Below are positions 12,386 to 24,898 of a DNA stretch of 64,000 nt, in pieces. The position numbers and the translations under genes were made by a program. The stretch's first letter is position 1. Each line of letters opens with the position of its first letter. The notes beneath the pieces were generated by a model. The model searched no databases. It had not been told where the DNA came from and saw only the letters and a program-made list of their open reading frames with translations. Source of the DNA: Portulaca oleracea (taxonomy: Eukaryota > Streptophyta > Magnoliopsida > Caryophyllales > Portulacaceae); contig CM055888.1 of the NCBI GenBank assembly GCA_029582165.1, positions 17,310,001 through 17,374,000 on the forward strand, read 5' to 3'.

Positions 12386-13083
12386 TCTTCTACTCTTTTA
12401 TTTTTATTACTCCATTTTTGTATTCTATCACACCCTTTCTCCCTACCATGTTTCCTTTGCCCCCCTTTTTTTTTCATTTTTTTTGGATGGTATGCTCACT
12501 CCTATGTTTTCTTTTTTGTAAGATGATATTATCAAAGACCAACATGTTAATATTCAATGCACAAGTATTGATTGACAGATCAATCAATTAAATTGTACTA
12601 CCTCCTGTCCATGTTATCTGCCACTAACTACATGTTCTAATGGATTGTTTTTTACAAAATATTTTATCAAAAGTTAAAATGCTGTATTCTTATAATAGTA
12701 TTTGTAATTCCATATAATATATTATTGAATATTTTAAGATGTTAGTGATTTAAAATTTCAATATCCGATTGACATAATTAAAGTAATTTAAATTTTCAAT
12801 AGTTGATTTACACAATTAAAGTGACAGATAGTCTATCCATTTCATATTATTTATCACTTAGTTAATTTTCACAGTCATTAATGTTGTCATTTGATCAGTA
12901 AATTCTCATACAATATACTGCAATAATATATTTTTTGGATATTATTTTTTGTTACTAATTTAATGATAGTAATTTTATATAATGATCCATTATATATATT
13001 GAGAAATTAAGCATCAAAAATTTTAAAATTTGGCTAATATAATTTTCAAGGTAACAAATAATATGAAATGAAGGGAATACAAT
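12386..13083. other. CBL 3' UTR and AT-rich spacer, possible Stowaway-like MITE
   Basis: The first 200 bp are T-rich and suit a CBL 3' UTR. From about 12597 (CTACCTCCTGTCC) to about 13076 (reverse complement TATTCCCTTCATTTC) the ends are loosely inverted and flanked by TA. That resembles a degenerate Stowaway-type (Tc1/mariner) MITE, with internal repeats of CATTTCATATTATTT. There is no coding sequence. Confidence 0.4.
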
Positions 13084-13095
13084 AAAAAGCAAGGA
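13084..13095 (+). repeat. 5' target-site duplication of LINE
   Basis: AAAAAGCAAGGA, repeated exactly at 17573-17584 immediately after the LINE poly-A tail. Confidence 0.8.
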
Positions 13096-13265
13096 ATGGA
13101 ATTGTCTCTCCTAGGGTTGCCTTAGTGGGAGTTTCGTCCTAGGGTTCTAGGGTTCGTCGTTCTAGGGTTCGTCGACGGGAGACAGCGATCCAGTCCGGCA
13201 GCCGCCGGGTCGAAAAGAGGTTCTCTGGGTTTCTCTTAACAAGAGTATCAAACGAGTGGAAGAAG

Positions 13266-14439
13266 ATGGAAGGGAAAGGGAAAGCACCGACTTAATGGAT
13301 TGATGAGATTTCCGAAGAGGAGGAATCGCAGTTGTCATTATGTCTAATCGGACGTCTGTGGACAGAAAAGAAGTTCAATAAATTCGCCTTCATGAGTATG
13401 CTGGAGAAAATATGGAATATGAACCATGGAGTCGAAATAAAAGAGATAGAGGAGAATCAGTTTCTGTTCCAATTCACTCACTGGAGGGACAAGGCAAAGA
13501 TAATGGATGGACAACCGTGGACTTTTGATTGCGCAGTAGTTTGCATGAAGGAGATTGAAGGGGAGGTGCAACCTTCGAAAGCGGCGGAAACCCTATTCAT
13601 ACCCCGTTTTGGGTTAGGGTTTATGATCCTCCTTTTAAGGGACGTAATGATAGAAACATTCAAGCTTTGGCTGATCACCTGGGTACGCTGACCAAGATTG
13701 ATGAGAGTGGGGAGAGGGGATGGGAAAAATCACTACGATTTTGGGCGTTAATGGATTTGAGGGATCCGTTCCCATCTCACATCCCTATTATTCTGAAAAC
13801 TGGAGAGAAAGTGGACCTTTGAGTCAAATATGAACGTCTCCCAACTATATGTTACTATGGTGGGAGATTGTAAGGAGAAAGAGGAAAAGGAAGAGGAAGT
13901 GACTTTTCAATACGGGGATTGGATGAAAGCTTCGCCATGGCTTCCAAAAGGGGACTCACCACGACAGACACAAGAAGGGGGGGGGGGGGGAAGTGGCGAA
14001 AAAACTGATTTTCCAGGTTAAAAAGCCCAATAGTAAGGAGAATACTCAACATGATAAGGAAATGCCTAGTGTAGAGGAAGTGGCGGAAAGTTTTGGACGT
14101 GTAAGAGAAAGCGATCCTGATGATGGGAAAAGTGGGGGGGGGGGGGGAGCAAGGAAGGTGGGAGATGGGGTTGGAGACCAATGTGTAAGAGATGATGGTG
14201 GTGAAGAGGTATCATCCAAACAAAGTGGGGGTAAGGGTAGAACTTGGCCGTAAGGTGAAGGGCCATGCAGAGTCAAAGGGAGAGGGAGAGGAAAATTTAG
14301 GGGGGAGGAAGAGAATGGCAGATGAGGAAGGGGATTTAGGGAAGGATCAGTGGAAAAAAGCGAGAGTTGTTTTGACAGATTTCGTGGAGCACAATGATGA
14401 GACAGTAGCGGATGTCGGGAATCAGCACCGCGAACAACA
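13266..14439 (+). pseudogene. LINE ORF1 (DUF4283-type nucleic-acid-binding protein), broken
   Basis: Starts at ATG 13266 (MEGKGKAPT), then has an in-frame stop at 13293-13295. The same frame continues as a DUF4283-like domain with KIWNMNHGVEIKEIEENQFL and FTHWRDKAKIMDGQPWTFDC. A frameshift near 13610 precedes a CCHC-knuckle-like remnant (KYERLPTICYYGG), in which the full cysteine set is not kept. The 3' part is Gly/Glu/Asp-rich and interrupted by two 14-nt G runs. In this family ORF1 binds the element RNA. The right-hand limit is taken as the start of ORF2. Confidence 0.75.
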
Positions 14440-17400
14440 ATGAAACTCCTAGCTTGGAACTGTCGTGGGTTGGGGAACCCACGAGTAGTAAGGGGGCTTT
14501 CATGTCTCCTAAAAGAAGAGAGCCCGGATGTAGCTTTCCTCAGTGAAACAAGACTGAAAGCATGTGATCTACAATAGTTGAAACAAAAGGTAAGAATGAA
14601 AAATGGGATAGCTGTGGATTGTCATGGGGAGGGGGGGGGGGGGAAGGGGTCTGATTATGCTATGGAAGGAGGAGGTAAACTTGCAACTTCTGGTAATGTC
14701 AAAAAATTTCATTGTTGTGATGTGCATGGATGAATCGGATAGACCACTTTGGCGTTTCAGTGGCATCTATGGCTATCCCAGAGATGAAGATAAACCTAAA
14801 CCTTGGGAGATGTTGAGAAGTCTGAAGGGAGACCCAAGAATACCATGGTTGTGTGTGTGTGTGGGGGGGGGGGGGGAGGGAGGGGATTTCAATTGCATTC
14901 TGAGTCAAGATGAAAAAAGAGGAGGCCAAGAAAAGGCAAGGTGGGAGATTGAGGGATTCAGAGGGGTGTTGGAGGATTGTGAACTATATGATTTGGGTTT
15001 TGAGGGACACCCTTTAACTTGGTCGAATGGAAGAGAGGATGTTGAGAATGTACAAGAGCGGCTGGATAGATTCATGGGCAATCATGCGTGGAGACAAACT
15101 TTCCCATGGACTCTGATAACACACTTGCATAAGAGAAGATCAGATCATCTACCGTTGACACTTACGGGTTCGACACATGCTGTGCATTCTAGGAGGCCAA
15201 AAAGGAGGGTGTGTCCTTACAGATTTGAGAAGGGTTGGGTGATGGAAGAAGGATGTCAACAGGTGATAGAGCATGCATGGGAGGAGGGGAGAGGGAAAGA
15301 AATTGCCTTAAGATTGCTGGATGTGTGCAAGAATGCAAAAAAACAGATGGGCTGGGATATGAAGGTGCTGCGATAGGAGGCCCAAGAAATTAAAAATCAA
15401 ATTGGGCTGGTTCAAACGTGGGAACCGAGTGTTGAGAATGTGGCCCAGCTACGAGATCTTTCTTTAAAGCTGGAAAAATTAGAAGAAAAGGAGGAGATGT
15501 ATTGGAGTCAACGAATCAGACAAACTTGGCTCCGAGAAGGGGACCGAAATACAAGCTTCTTTCATGAAAAAGCTAACCAATGTAGGAGGAGAAATAGGAT
15601 TACTAATATCCAAGAGGAACTGGGCATTTGGAGATCAAAGGAGGAAGACATAAAAGGAGTTTTTGTGTGGTACTTTGAACATATTTTTGCATCCCAGGAG
15701 TATATTTATATGGATCCGGTCACTAGTCTCGTCGAACCCTGGGTCACGGATGAAATGAACAACAGACTGAGGCAGCCTTACTCAAAAGAGGAAGTTCTAA
15801 GGCTGGAAAAGAGGTGCTTATCAAAGCGGTTGCACAAGTAGTATCGACATATGCTATGCAATGTTTTGAACTCCCAGCATTGATTTGCAACAGTTTGGAA
15901 GGTGCCTGTAGACGTTTCTGGTGGGGAAATTCAGGGAATGGGAGAGGAATAAGCTGGAAAGCTTGGGATGAAATGTGCAAACCCAAGGCTACTGGTGGGA
16001 TGAGATTTCGAAGATTTAGATGTTTCAATAAAGCACTGTTAGCTAAGCAGGCCTGGCGCCTTGTTCAATGCCCAACATCACTGGCAAGAAGGGTTCTCAA
16101 AGCAAAGTATTTCTCGAATGGGGATTTTTGGCAAGCTGGTTTGGGCTATCAACCTAGTTACACTTGGAGAAGCATTGTGCGGGCGAGGCCATTGCTACAA
16201 CGAGGGAAAATGTGGTGCATCGGTGATGGGAAATTTGTGCGAATATGGGGGGAGCCATGGGTTCCAAATGGGGAGGACAATTTGATCCCGACTGAACCCG
16301 TTATATTGGAGGAAGAAGCGTGTGTGTCAGAACTAATTGATGAAGATAGACGAACTTGGAGGAAAGATGTGCTGGAGCTGTGTTTTGATCCCACAACAGT
16401 GACCCATATCCTATCCATTCCTATTAGTGAGCCTGCCCAAGAGGATGAAATCATTTGGAAATTCTCCCACAATGGGAATTATACAGTCCAAAGTGGATAT
16501 CATCAAGCCATCAATTTGGACCTCGGTCAAGAAAGAGATATTGGAGAGGGATCAAGAAGACAAGCAGGTTTGGGCAAGATGATATGGGAAATAAATACAA
16601 TGCCAAGAATAAAACATTGTTTGTGGCGGATGTGGAATGACATACTCCCGACAAAGACAAATCTAGTGCAAAGAAGGGTGGAGACATATCCAATCTGTAC
16701 AATCTGTGGAGAGGATTATGAGACAAACGACCACGTCTTTTTGGATTGCAGCTGGGCGCAAATGGTGTAGAAACATATTTTTTTCCATTTTGATGTGAGA
16801 CAGCGAGAAATACGAGATGCAAGCAGATGGGTGGAGAATTGTCTCAAAGGAATGGATTGGGAAGGACGAGGCTTTCTTACTATGATCATTGGCGCAATTT
16901 GGAGGGCACGAAATAAAAATGTCTTTGATGGCATTTACAGTGATTCGTTGACACTGGCTATAGGTGTTGTGGATGCGCAGCACAGGTATGTGGAGGCGAT
17001 GGAGAAGGATGAACTACTGAATGCAGGCCAACAACAACCTCAAAATTGGAACGCTCCAGTAGGAGGATGGTTAAAGATCAATACAGATGCATCTATTGGA
17101 GAGTGTGGCAAGGGCGGTTGGGGAATTGCAGTCAGGAATCATCGGGGTGAACTAGTAGGTGCCAAAATGATCTACGTGGAGACAGCATGGAGCATTGACA
17201 CAATGGAGGCGGGTGCAATTAGATGCGAACTCAAACTGGCACGTGACAACGGCTGGAACAGTGTGGAAATTGAACCTGATTGCCGCCAAGTGATCGATGG
17301 CCTTCTGGGAAAAGGCACAGCAAGTCCACAAGCAACAAGGATAATTAGGGACTATTGGAGTTTGATTCCTTTCTTTGTCTCAGTTCAGTTTATTTTTTGC

Positions 17401-17538
17401 AAGAGAAACTGTAATAGAGTCGCACACTCTGGCAAGGCTAGCTGTCAGTAAGAAACTAAGTTGTACTTGGAACAATGTCTGTCCTCCTGAGGTTGCTGCG
17501 TTGGTGACTAAGGAGGGTGGAGTTTTTGGTGAATAAAT
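14440..17538 (+). pseudogene. LINE ORF2: endonuclease, zf-RVT and RNase H, RT core deleted
   Basis: Begins ATG 14440 with the AP endonuclease start MKLLAWNCRGLGNPRVVRGL. A stop near 14577 and G runs interrupt it, but endonuclease motifs are readable (GGDFNCILS, HPLTWSNGR, RLDRFM, RRSDHLPL). At about 15798-15802 the sequence jumps from the start of the RT region (QPYSKEEV) to its far end (AGKEVLIKAVAQVVSTYAMQ), so the palm domain with its catalytic FADD-type box is absent. A zf-RVT region (HCLWRMWNDILPTKTNL, CTICGEDYETNDHVFLDCSW), one nonsense TAG at 16768-16770 and an RNase H domain (WLKINTDASIGECGKGGWGI) follow. A 2-nt loss near 17427 shifts the last segment, which then ends at 17536-17538. 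Confidence 0.85.
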
Positions 17539-17572
17539 TTGGTCTTGGCAGGGCTTTCAGGAAAAAAAAGAA

Positions 17573-17584
17573 AAAAAGCAAGGA
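17573..17584 (+). repeat. 3' target-site duplication of LINE
   Basis: AAAAAGCAAGGA, identical to 13084-13095. Its first A residues merge with the poly-A tail. Confidence 0.8.
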
Positions 17585-18487
17585 GTAATATGATTTGAGT
17601 TCTGTTTCATGTGAATTTTCCGGTGACCTGGCCAATGTCCACACCTGTGCAATCAATATCCTGTCCTACGAAACCAAAATTGCAGATTTAAGACAACACA
17701 AAAGAACAAGGGCAAATCACTACATCCACGAATTCTGTAAACTACTACATTCACACAAATGTAAGATCTCTGAGTTAGCTTGTTGAAATGCCTAGTCAAA
17801 TTCCATCAGTCCTCTTCACTATGATTATGTATGTACATGTAAGCTGCCGCTGCTGTTCATTGGGGACACTGACCTGTGGCATGAGAACCATAATTAGTTG
17901 GGATAGGCAACAAAGCAACACACAGTAAAAACTCATAGTGAATCTACCAACATCTCATCTCAGGATCGTGTGAAAATATACCCAGTGAAGGTTGTATCAG
18001 AATACCCTGGTTGGGCCAAGTTCTTTCCCTTTTTAAGGTTGGGTAAAATAAAGTACTACAGAAAGTTGTAAATATATGTAATATTCTATAAAAGGTTGTA
18101 ACTGTAACGGGAACATAAAAACATTTTAGGCAACTTTTGGTCAAACATGGTAACATTGGGTAAATTTAGAAAAGAAGTCAGTAAATTAACAAAGGGAAGA
18201 AGATGGCCTTAAATCTGCTTTATGATTCAATAAAACAAAATCCTAGCAGGCAGGGATTAATAAAGGGAAAGGAACAAACATATGAGGGATATCCACACCT
18301 AAAAGGATTTCAAAGATCAAAGCATAGGAGCTCAACTGTTACATTGACATAAAAAGAGGTTTGTGCACCATGGTTGGACAATGAGGATACTACACAAGAA
18401 AATATCTCATGCGCACATCTCGACAACCGTAAGCAAAGATTCTTACCGCTAAATTCAAACAATCAATCACCTGTTAAATCTTCATTT
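17585..18487. other. Spacer and probable 3' UTR of the TIGR01589-type gene
   Basis: No coding frame with a recognisable signature. The part next to 18487 is the likely 3' UTR of the minus-strand gene. I see no structured repeat. Confidence 0.4.
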
Positions 18488-21400
18488 TAACTGTTAAAGC
18501 TGTTTGATATACCCCCACTGATATCTTCTGTCAATCCAAGAGAGATTTGTCAACATCTCAACATTATTGCACTATAATCAAACGGGTATAAAACCATACA
18601 AGACATCTCACCTGGGATATTAATCCTATCTTGGGAAACAAAGAAGTTGCCGGCATTTGTAGTGTCGAAGGTAGAATTCACATAATTCTCAAGTATACCT
18701 ATTCAAATGAATAACTCCAAGGTCAAGAAGCCTGACAGATACCAAGTTAGCATGTCTAATACATCAAAGCAGCATAGAGAAGCAAGGTCATACTAGGATA
18801 AGCGGTTGACAGTGCAGAAAAACTGAAGTTCCCAGGAATTTGCCCAAACTGTCCATGTGAAGAATCATTGACAGCCAGCAGTGATTGATTCAACATATGT
18901 GAGGACGCCTCGACATAACCGAAAGGTGATCCCTCCAAGGTTCCACGCGTTCCCACAACATTACCGTTAGGATTAAAGATAGCTTGTTGAGAATTAGAAT
19001 AGTCACTACCTGATCTTATGATTCCTTCATTCAACCCATGAGTCAATCTTGCAGAGTTGGAGTTCTGGTAATTGTCCTGGAGATCGATTCCTCTGGCTGA
19101 AGTTGGCACATCAGAAGGTGTGGGAGTCTGCAGCATCGACATGCCAGAAAATGCACATGGTATATTGGAAGATATTGCAGCTTGTGAATTCCTTGCCACG
19201 TCAGTAGGATAGCAGTGACCATTCTGTTCCACTGACAAGATCTATGTGTCAGTGCCTGGTGCAAATTATCAAAGTGTAACCAGCATAGGAAACACCAATT
19301 CAAGGATTTACAACGAAACAACAAACCTCAGTTATCAATAGAAATTCCATAAATACTTGTACTAAATATCCAAGTATCAACAATTCCAGGATTTTCTCAT
19401 TCATTAAAAGAATAAACTAAGTAATTCGCCTGAACTAGCATTTATACCAGAAATGCCTACAGTTAGCTAGAGGTCTCAATTGTACAATATATCCAAGTAA
19501 AAACTCAACAGTGCTTCTGTAATTTATAAGGAAGCAGCAAGCCTATATTTCAATAGAAATTCCACATAGAGGTCTCAATAGTATCACATATCCAAGTATA
19601 AACTCAACACTCCTAGGATTATTTAAACGTAAAGCACATAATATTGACTTCAACAGAATAGCCTTTATAACAAATGCATATAGTTATTCATAAAAAGTTT
19701 GAAAGTCCAAAGGCAACATACCCCCCCCCCCCAACCAAAAAAATACAATAAGTAAAAGAAAAGCTGACCACCCCAAGTTTCGGCTGGTCCAAAAGTTTGA
19801 AAATAATTCAGTTTCCCATATTACATTAACTAGGACAAGAATACAAATAGCTAAAAATGAAAAAGGATCTAAATTCATCTCAGGAAATTGCAAACCTTTG
19901 GACTAATTATACTGGTGGCAACAATAATGAATAGATTGGATGGAAGGGAAAGTTCTACTACCTCCATTCCTTAACATCTATCACTTTTGACTTTTTATGT
20001 TCTCCAGTAAAAGACTTTGACCATCATTTTCTAACAATATGTTTTCTAAACATTTCAAAAATACTTTTACAAAGTATTTTGTACTATGAGAATCGAATGA
20101 TAGTTGTTTCACATGATAGATAATTATACACGTTGCAAAACTTGTAGTCACAATTTTCAAAAGTTGACTGCACAATTCCCACGGCGACAAATATTTAGGA
20201 ATGGAGGGAGTATTATCTAAGCACAAACTTCTAACTTCTAAAATTTCAGGAATTGTAGTTGCAACGAAATTCCTTCTCATCCCCGGGGCCAAGGCAAATG
20301 TAAACGAGACGTGTATTTAGAAATTCAGCATGAAAGGCTTCGCCCCCCCCCCCCCCCCTCCTCCCTTTCTCCCTCTTTTCCTTTCCCGTGGGTTGATGTG
20401 TTCACTGCCTGATTAAGTTTTGTTTGAGAATTAAGATAATTAAAACAGACTTACAATGTTGCCTGTGAGATCCATGAACTGGCATGTGAGCTCCATTAAC
20501 TGGTCTATGAGCTCCATTTTCAGGCCTATGAGATCCATTTATAGGACCGTGAGCTCCATTAACTGGTTGGTGAGATCCATTTTCGGACCTGTGAAATCCG
20601 TTTATTGGACCGTGAACTCCATTAACTGGTCTGCAAGATCCATTTTCGGGCCTGTGAGATCCGTTTATTGGACCGTGACCTCCATTAACTGATTCATGAG
20701 ATCCATTTTCAGGCCTGTGAGATCCGTTTATTGGACCGTGAACTCCATCAACTGGTCTGTGAGATCCATTTTCGGGCCTGTGAGATCCGTTTATTGGATC
20801 GTGAACTCCATTAACTGGTCTGTGAGCTCCATTTTCGGGCCTGTGAGATCCGTTACCTGGCCAGTGAGATCTGTTTATTGGACTGTAAGCTCCATTAACG
20901 GGTCTGTGAGGTCCATTTTCTTGACTAAGAGATCCGTTTTCTGGCCTGTGATAACTGTCTTCTTGGCCATGAGATCCATTGCCTGATGTATGATAGCCAT
21001 TTCCTAGCATGCCAGATCCATTCCCTGGCATATAAGATCCATTTCCAGATACATGAGATCCATTAGAGCCTGGCGAAGAAGCCCCTCCATTAGCGACTTG
21101 CTGTGTTAGTCTTGCTTGATCCCTCAGCAGCCCATTGAAAAGATCTATCTGCTGCTTCAATGCCAGTCGAATGTAATAAAACTTGAAAAACTCAGGATTA
21201 TCTTGTTCAAGTTGCGCCCATACTACAAGATAATAAAAAACTGAATTCAGTAATTCGGGATGAGAAATTACAACTCCAGAACATATATGTTAGGAACAGA
21301 GTTACAGACAACCATAGAGGCTGTGCAACACTGCAACTGTCCAGTGGCCTCTAAATTCTACCATCACATAACAATCCACAAGCTGATGTCTAAGCTGCAT

Positions 21401-24400
21401 CAATTTGAACTGAAAAACAATAGTCAATGCAGCAAAGCAGTGTGATGCTCCTGACTGAGAATTATTTAGAATTTGACCCCAACTATCGAGAGCCTAGCCC
21501 CCTTAGTTAATACCCACAATATGCTCTAATGTATGGGATGACAATTACATTGACACAGTCCTGAAGCAAGAAATGAAACATTCAATTATGTGGGCGGCAA
21601 TCAGTGGCATCAAACCAAAGACGGAGTAAACTAATAATGTTGAAGATACTCGACTCTTTCCTGGTTCTGAATCTGGCTAGAAGATGATCAAAATGAATCC
21701 TATGAATAATATTCAAATAGAAATGGAACACTTCCATACGGAACTTTATTTCCCAGTTCGTATCTCTACTTCCATCCACATGCCACACAAACTTACCCAA
21801 ACATCCAAGGCAAACTTTCAGCCATAAATGCGGAAATAAGCCAGATAAATATATTTAGCAAAGATGAGCACCGTCCATACATGGTTTCAATGTTTCACCA
21901 ATTCTCGATGACACTGCCTCCACATCTCGTCATGCAGCGGAGGGAATGAGGGGTTGAGGGTACATTATCCACAAATTTCCATATATAGTGCACTCGCTAA
22001 GAAGAAAATGATATTGAAGATTGATGAGCATGTAACAGAGAGTTCAAACTTAGATGGGAGAAGCAATGGGAACCAATGTCACGAAAGAGTCTTCAATAGC
22101 TACAAGATATAGAGAGGGATGAAGGATGAGACTGAGAGAGAATTGAATGCTGCTATTCGAAGGCAGTGGGACATTGGAGACAGGACATGTCAATTGTCTT
22201 TAGTCTTTACACATGACTTCGAAGTCATAAATTGGAGGAACAGGCCAACTGATGTTAAAAGTTGATCACTGTGAATCACAGGATTTCCTTAGACACATTC
22301 CAAAAAAAGAAGAAAAACGATGCCAGTGCTCCTTCTCCAAGCTAATGAACGTAACAACCAAAGGAATACACCATTAATGATCACGGCCATCCGTAAGCTC
22401 TAATTTATTGCTCAAAGTTTTCAGCATATTTGTTTCGTCACAGACTACTACAGAAGTAAAGCTCTTTACAGCTTAAACTCTCTGACACCACCGTATAAGA
22501 AACAGAAAATTTTCTCTAAAAATTTTACTTGAAGTTGAAGAAACCACAAAAGTCAATTGACTAGCCTATACTCTCACTTAGTGCACGGTGTGATCATGAC
22601 TTATTCAGTGTTAAAAGGTAAAGTCATCAGAACCGGAACAGTGATATGACTGAAAAAGGGAACAGGTCAACGGGTTACGTGGTTCAACGAATTTACTCAA
22701 ATGGAAAAGATTGATCCATATTCTTTACGTATCTACAGAAGCCTAATTAATACGTTGTGTGTAATCAACTTACGGCTGATGGTTCATGAAAATATCTCAA
22801 TAGGATACCAAACACTTAATTCCGCCCAACCCAAATGAAAATATTTATTGAAAAAGGGTTTCGAACAAAGGGGAAAAACAAATGAAAAAAATAAAGAGCG
22901 ATGTTTACAAATTACTTTGGTAGTGCTTCTGAATCAAACTTCCAAGTTACTGAATCACAACACATGAAGCCATATTCTTTCTATGAAAAACAATTAACGC
23001 ACAAAAGATGGGGATAATGCAACCAAAAAGAGATCGGAAGTGAAACTAAATAACAATATGCTCATGGAAAACAAAGGAAGAAAAAAACTGTGTAATAGAA
23101 AGAGAATGAAGAGCTCAACTCATCAAAACCATATGCCAGCATGGATGGTTTTAGCAATGCATGCGTGTTTTGACACTGGAATCAAGTCTCTCATAATGCG
23201 ACATTCTTTCCTTTTGTGTGCGTTTTTTTTTTGGGGGGGGGGGGTTGGAGCAAGTAAACATGTTTCAATAGGTAGGTACAATTTTTCTAACCGAAAACGC
23301 TTCTTGATCGGGTCACTCTTAGTTCGTAACCACAACCGAGGAAAGTTTTAATCCAAAAAGGGGTGTTTAGACATTCAAAAAAGAAGAGAAAGTGAGTTTA
23401 TTATTAATCCATCCCATTCACATTATCAAATACTGAAACTTTACAAAATAAGAAAGATAAATAAGATTCTGTTGCCTGATATAAGATGGCCTGGTAACAA
23501 ATGTAAATATTATTAGTTCTCAAAAGTGAGGTTGTGATTACAGAGACAAACCGTATATTGGACTGCTATGGCGGTAAAAATTAAAGATCACAAAGCTCCA
23601 GCACAACCTGAAGGCGTTACAGAGCTTGATACACACAACAGAAACCTGAAACTGTGCTTTGAGGAGTAATGCAGCAGTCAAGCTAGTCCAATGACACTGG
23701 TCACAATCTCAATTTTGTCTCTAACTTGCTTTGAGATTAGATATGGCATGCAAAGAAAATGCCTTACTTTGCCTCAGTTGCTCAAATCTAGCGTCTCTTG
23801 CATAAAGAGACCAAAGCAACTTGATGACTGCATGCTATGACTTCATATTCTAGATTAAGAATCCTTTTCTTTTCCTTTTTTGCCCGTGTTCATTCTTAAG
23901 GGGATGGTGAAAACATTCACACAGAACACAATATCTCTAGGTAAGGAACAAATATTACCAAGTTCAGTAAAGCCAGGATCTATATTCGCCTCTTTGAAGA
24001 TCAAATTCACAGCATCTGTTTTGCTTAAGTATAGTTGAAGGCATTGCTCTATAAGATTGTGAACCTGGCATTAGGAAACAGGTCAGTTGAGGCATTGCCA
24101 ATATTCTTGGTCACTGAAACAAACACACTTAGACCATTTATCATCTTGAGGGATCACGAAAACATTAACAAAGATGAGGATGACATCATAAAACAATAAC
24201 ATAGATGAGGATGTCATTCATATCTTGAAATAGATAAAGCCAGCATACTCCCATGACAAAGCAGATCGCTGAGAGATGGGGTAGCAACAGCCACCCAGTA
24301 TGATATATTTCAAAGCCTACAAGCTTGTTGGTATCACTTAACTACCAGCTTTCGGTATCATTTTAAGAAACAAACCGAAGAATGATCCATCCAATAAAAT

Positions 24401-24898
24401 AAAGAAAGTGAGATTGAAAACTCAAAACCGTGTTATTTCTCGAAAAAAATTGATATCTACTTCCAGAAAACTGAATCTGATGTGAAGTTTTCAAAACATT
24501 TATTTCTTCTTCCAGAAAATTTGGATCCATAATTCATACTCTGACTACGATGTTTTAGCATACTATGCTTTCCGAACTAGTGAGGAACAGAAAACAAATT
24601 TTAAAAGTAGTAATTTCTAAGTCTTCAACTCTTCCGAAAGGGAAAAGGAAAAAGAAGCGATCAATTCACTAATCAGGAAAAAAACAAAGGTTTAGAATTA
24701 AAAACAACATAGAAGTAGAACAGTTAGAAAGCTACTGTTAATAGAGAATGACTTTATCTCCATTACATGACAATATTCTCAAGCTTACAAGATACAACAG
24801 GATGCCTGGAAGATAAGCATAAGCTCCATAAAAGGTACATTCACACTTACCGGATCTACATCTTCAATAGTAGGTGATCTGACCCCTCCATTCGACAT
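18488..24898 (-). CDS. Plant-specific TIGR01589-domain protein with heptapeptide repeats
   Basis: Six minus-strand exons: 24898-24851, 24064-23959, 21222-20455, 19231-18794, 18698-18612, 18537-18488. All phases join (1497 bp), giving 498 aa. Residues about 17-75 carry the plant-specific domain catalogued as TIGR01589: NLIEQCLQLYLSKTDAVN, then DPGFTELVWAQLEQDNPEFF and YYIRLALKQQI. Its function is not known. Exon 3 then encodes a long run of seven-residue units of the type NGSHRPE/NGVHGPI, about residues 90-300. The C-terminus (SFSALSTAYPSILENYVNST) matches my memory of tails in this family. The exon 4 acceptor at 19232 was chosen because the nearer alternative at the same junction breaks frame. 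The start is the only ATG before the domain. Introns hold a MITE and C or G homopolymers. No signal peptide or membrane segment is visible. Confidence 0.82.
19958..20210. mobile_element. Stowaway-like MITE in intron 3 of the TIGR01589-type gene
   Basis: About 253 bp, starting CTACCTCCATTCC and ending as the reverse complement of CTCCCTCCATTCC, with TA at both flanks (19956-19957, 20211-20212). These ends match the CTCCCTCCGT-type termini of plant Stowaway (Tc1/mariner) MITEs. There is no coding capacity. Confidence 0.7.
20468..20890 (-). repeat. Coding minisatellite: 21-bp unit, 63-bp higher-order unit
   Basis: Inside exon 3 of the TIGR01589-type gene. The basic unit is 21 bp (seven residues such as NGSHRPE). 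Three units, roughly NGSHRPE, NGSHRPV and NGVHGPI, form a 63-bp block present about six times. Less regular heptads continue to about 21060. The frame is kept throughout and no stop arises. Open frames on the opposite strand here are a by-product of the repeat. Confidence 0.88.

Larger units (their letters stand above)
13096..17572 (+). mobile_element. L1-type LINE, full ends, internally deleted
   Basis: About 4.48 kb between 12-bp target duplications. It has a 5' UTR with repeated CTAGGGTTCGTCG words (about 13110-13180), ORF1, ORF2 and a 3' A-rich tail (17561-17577). Both ends appear present, yet the reverse-transcriptase core is missing, so it cannot move by itself. Several poly-G tracts (13977, 14134, 14631, 14863) lie in its ORFs. 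It sits between the convergent CBL and TIGR01589-type genes. Confidence 0.88.

Noticed and set aside
13855..14276. Minus-strand Pro/Ser-rich frames inside the LINE
   Set aside because: They are produced by the poly-G tracts of LINE ORF1 read on the other strand.
16158..16983. Minus-strand frames antisense to LINE ORF2
   Set aside because: They are shadows of the zf-RVT/RNase H coding frame.
20456..20986. Plus-strand frames across the heptad repeat
   Set aside because: Antisense shadow of the coding minisatellite. The minus-strand gene has splice sites, a conserved domain and frame continuity.
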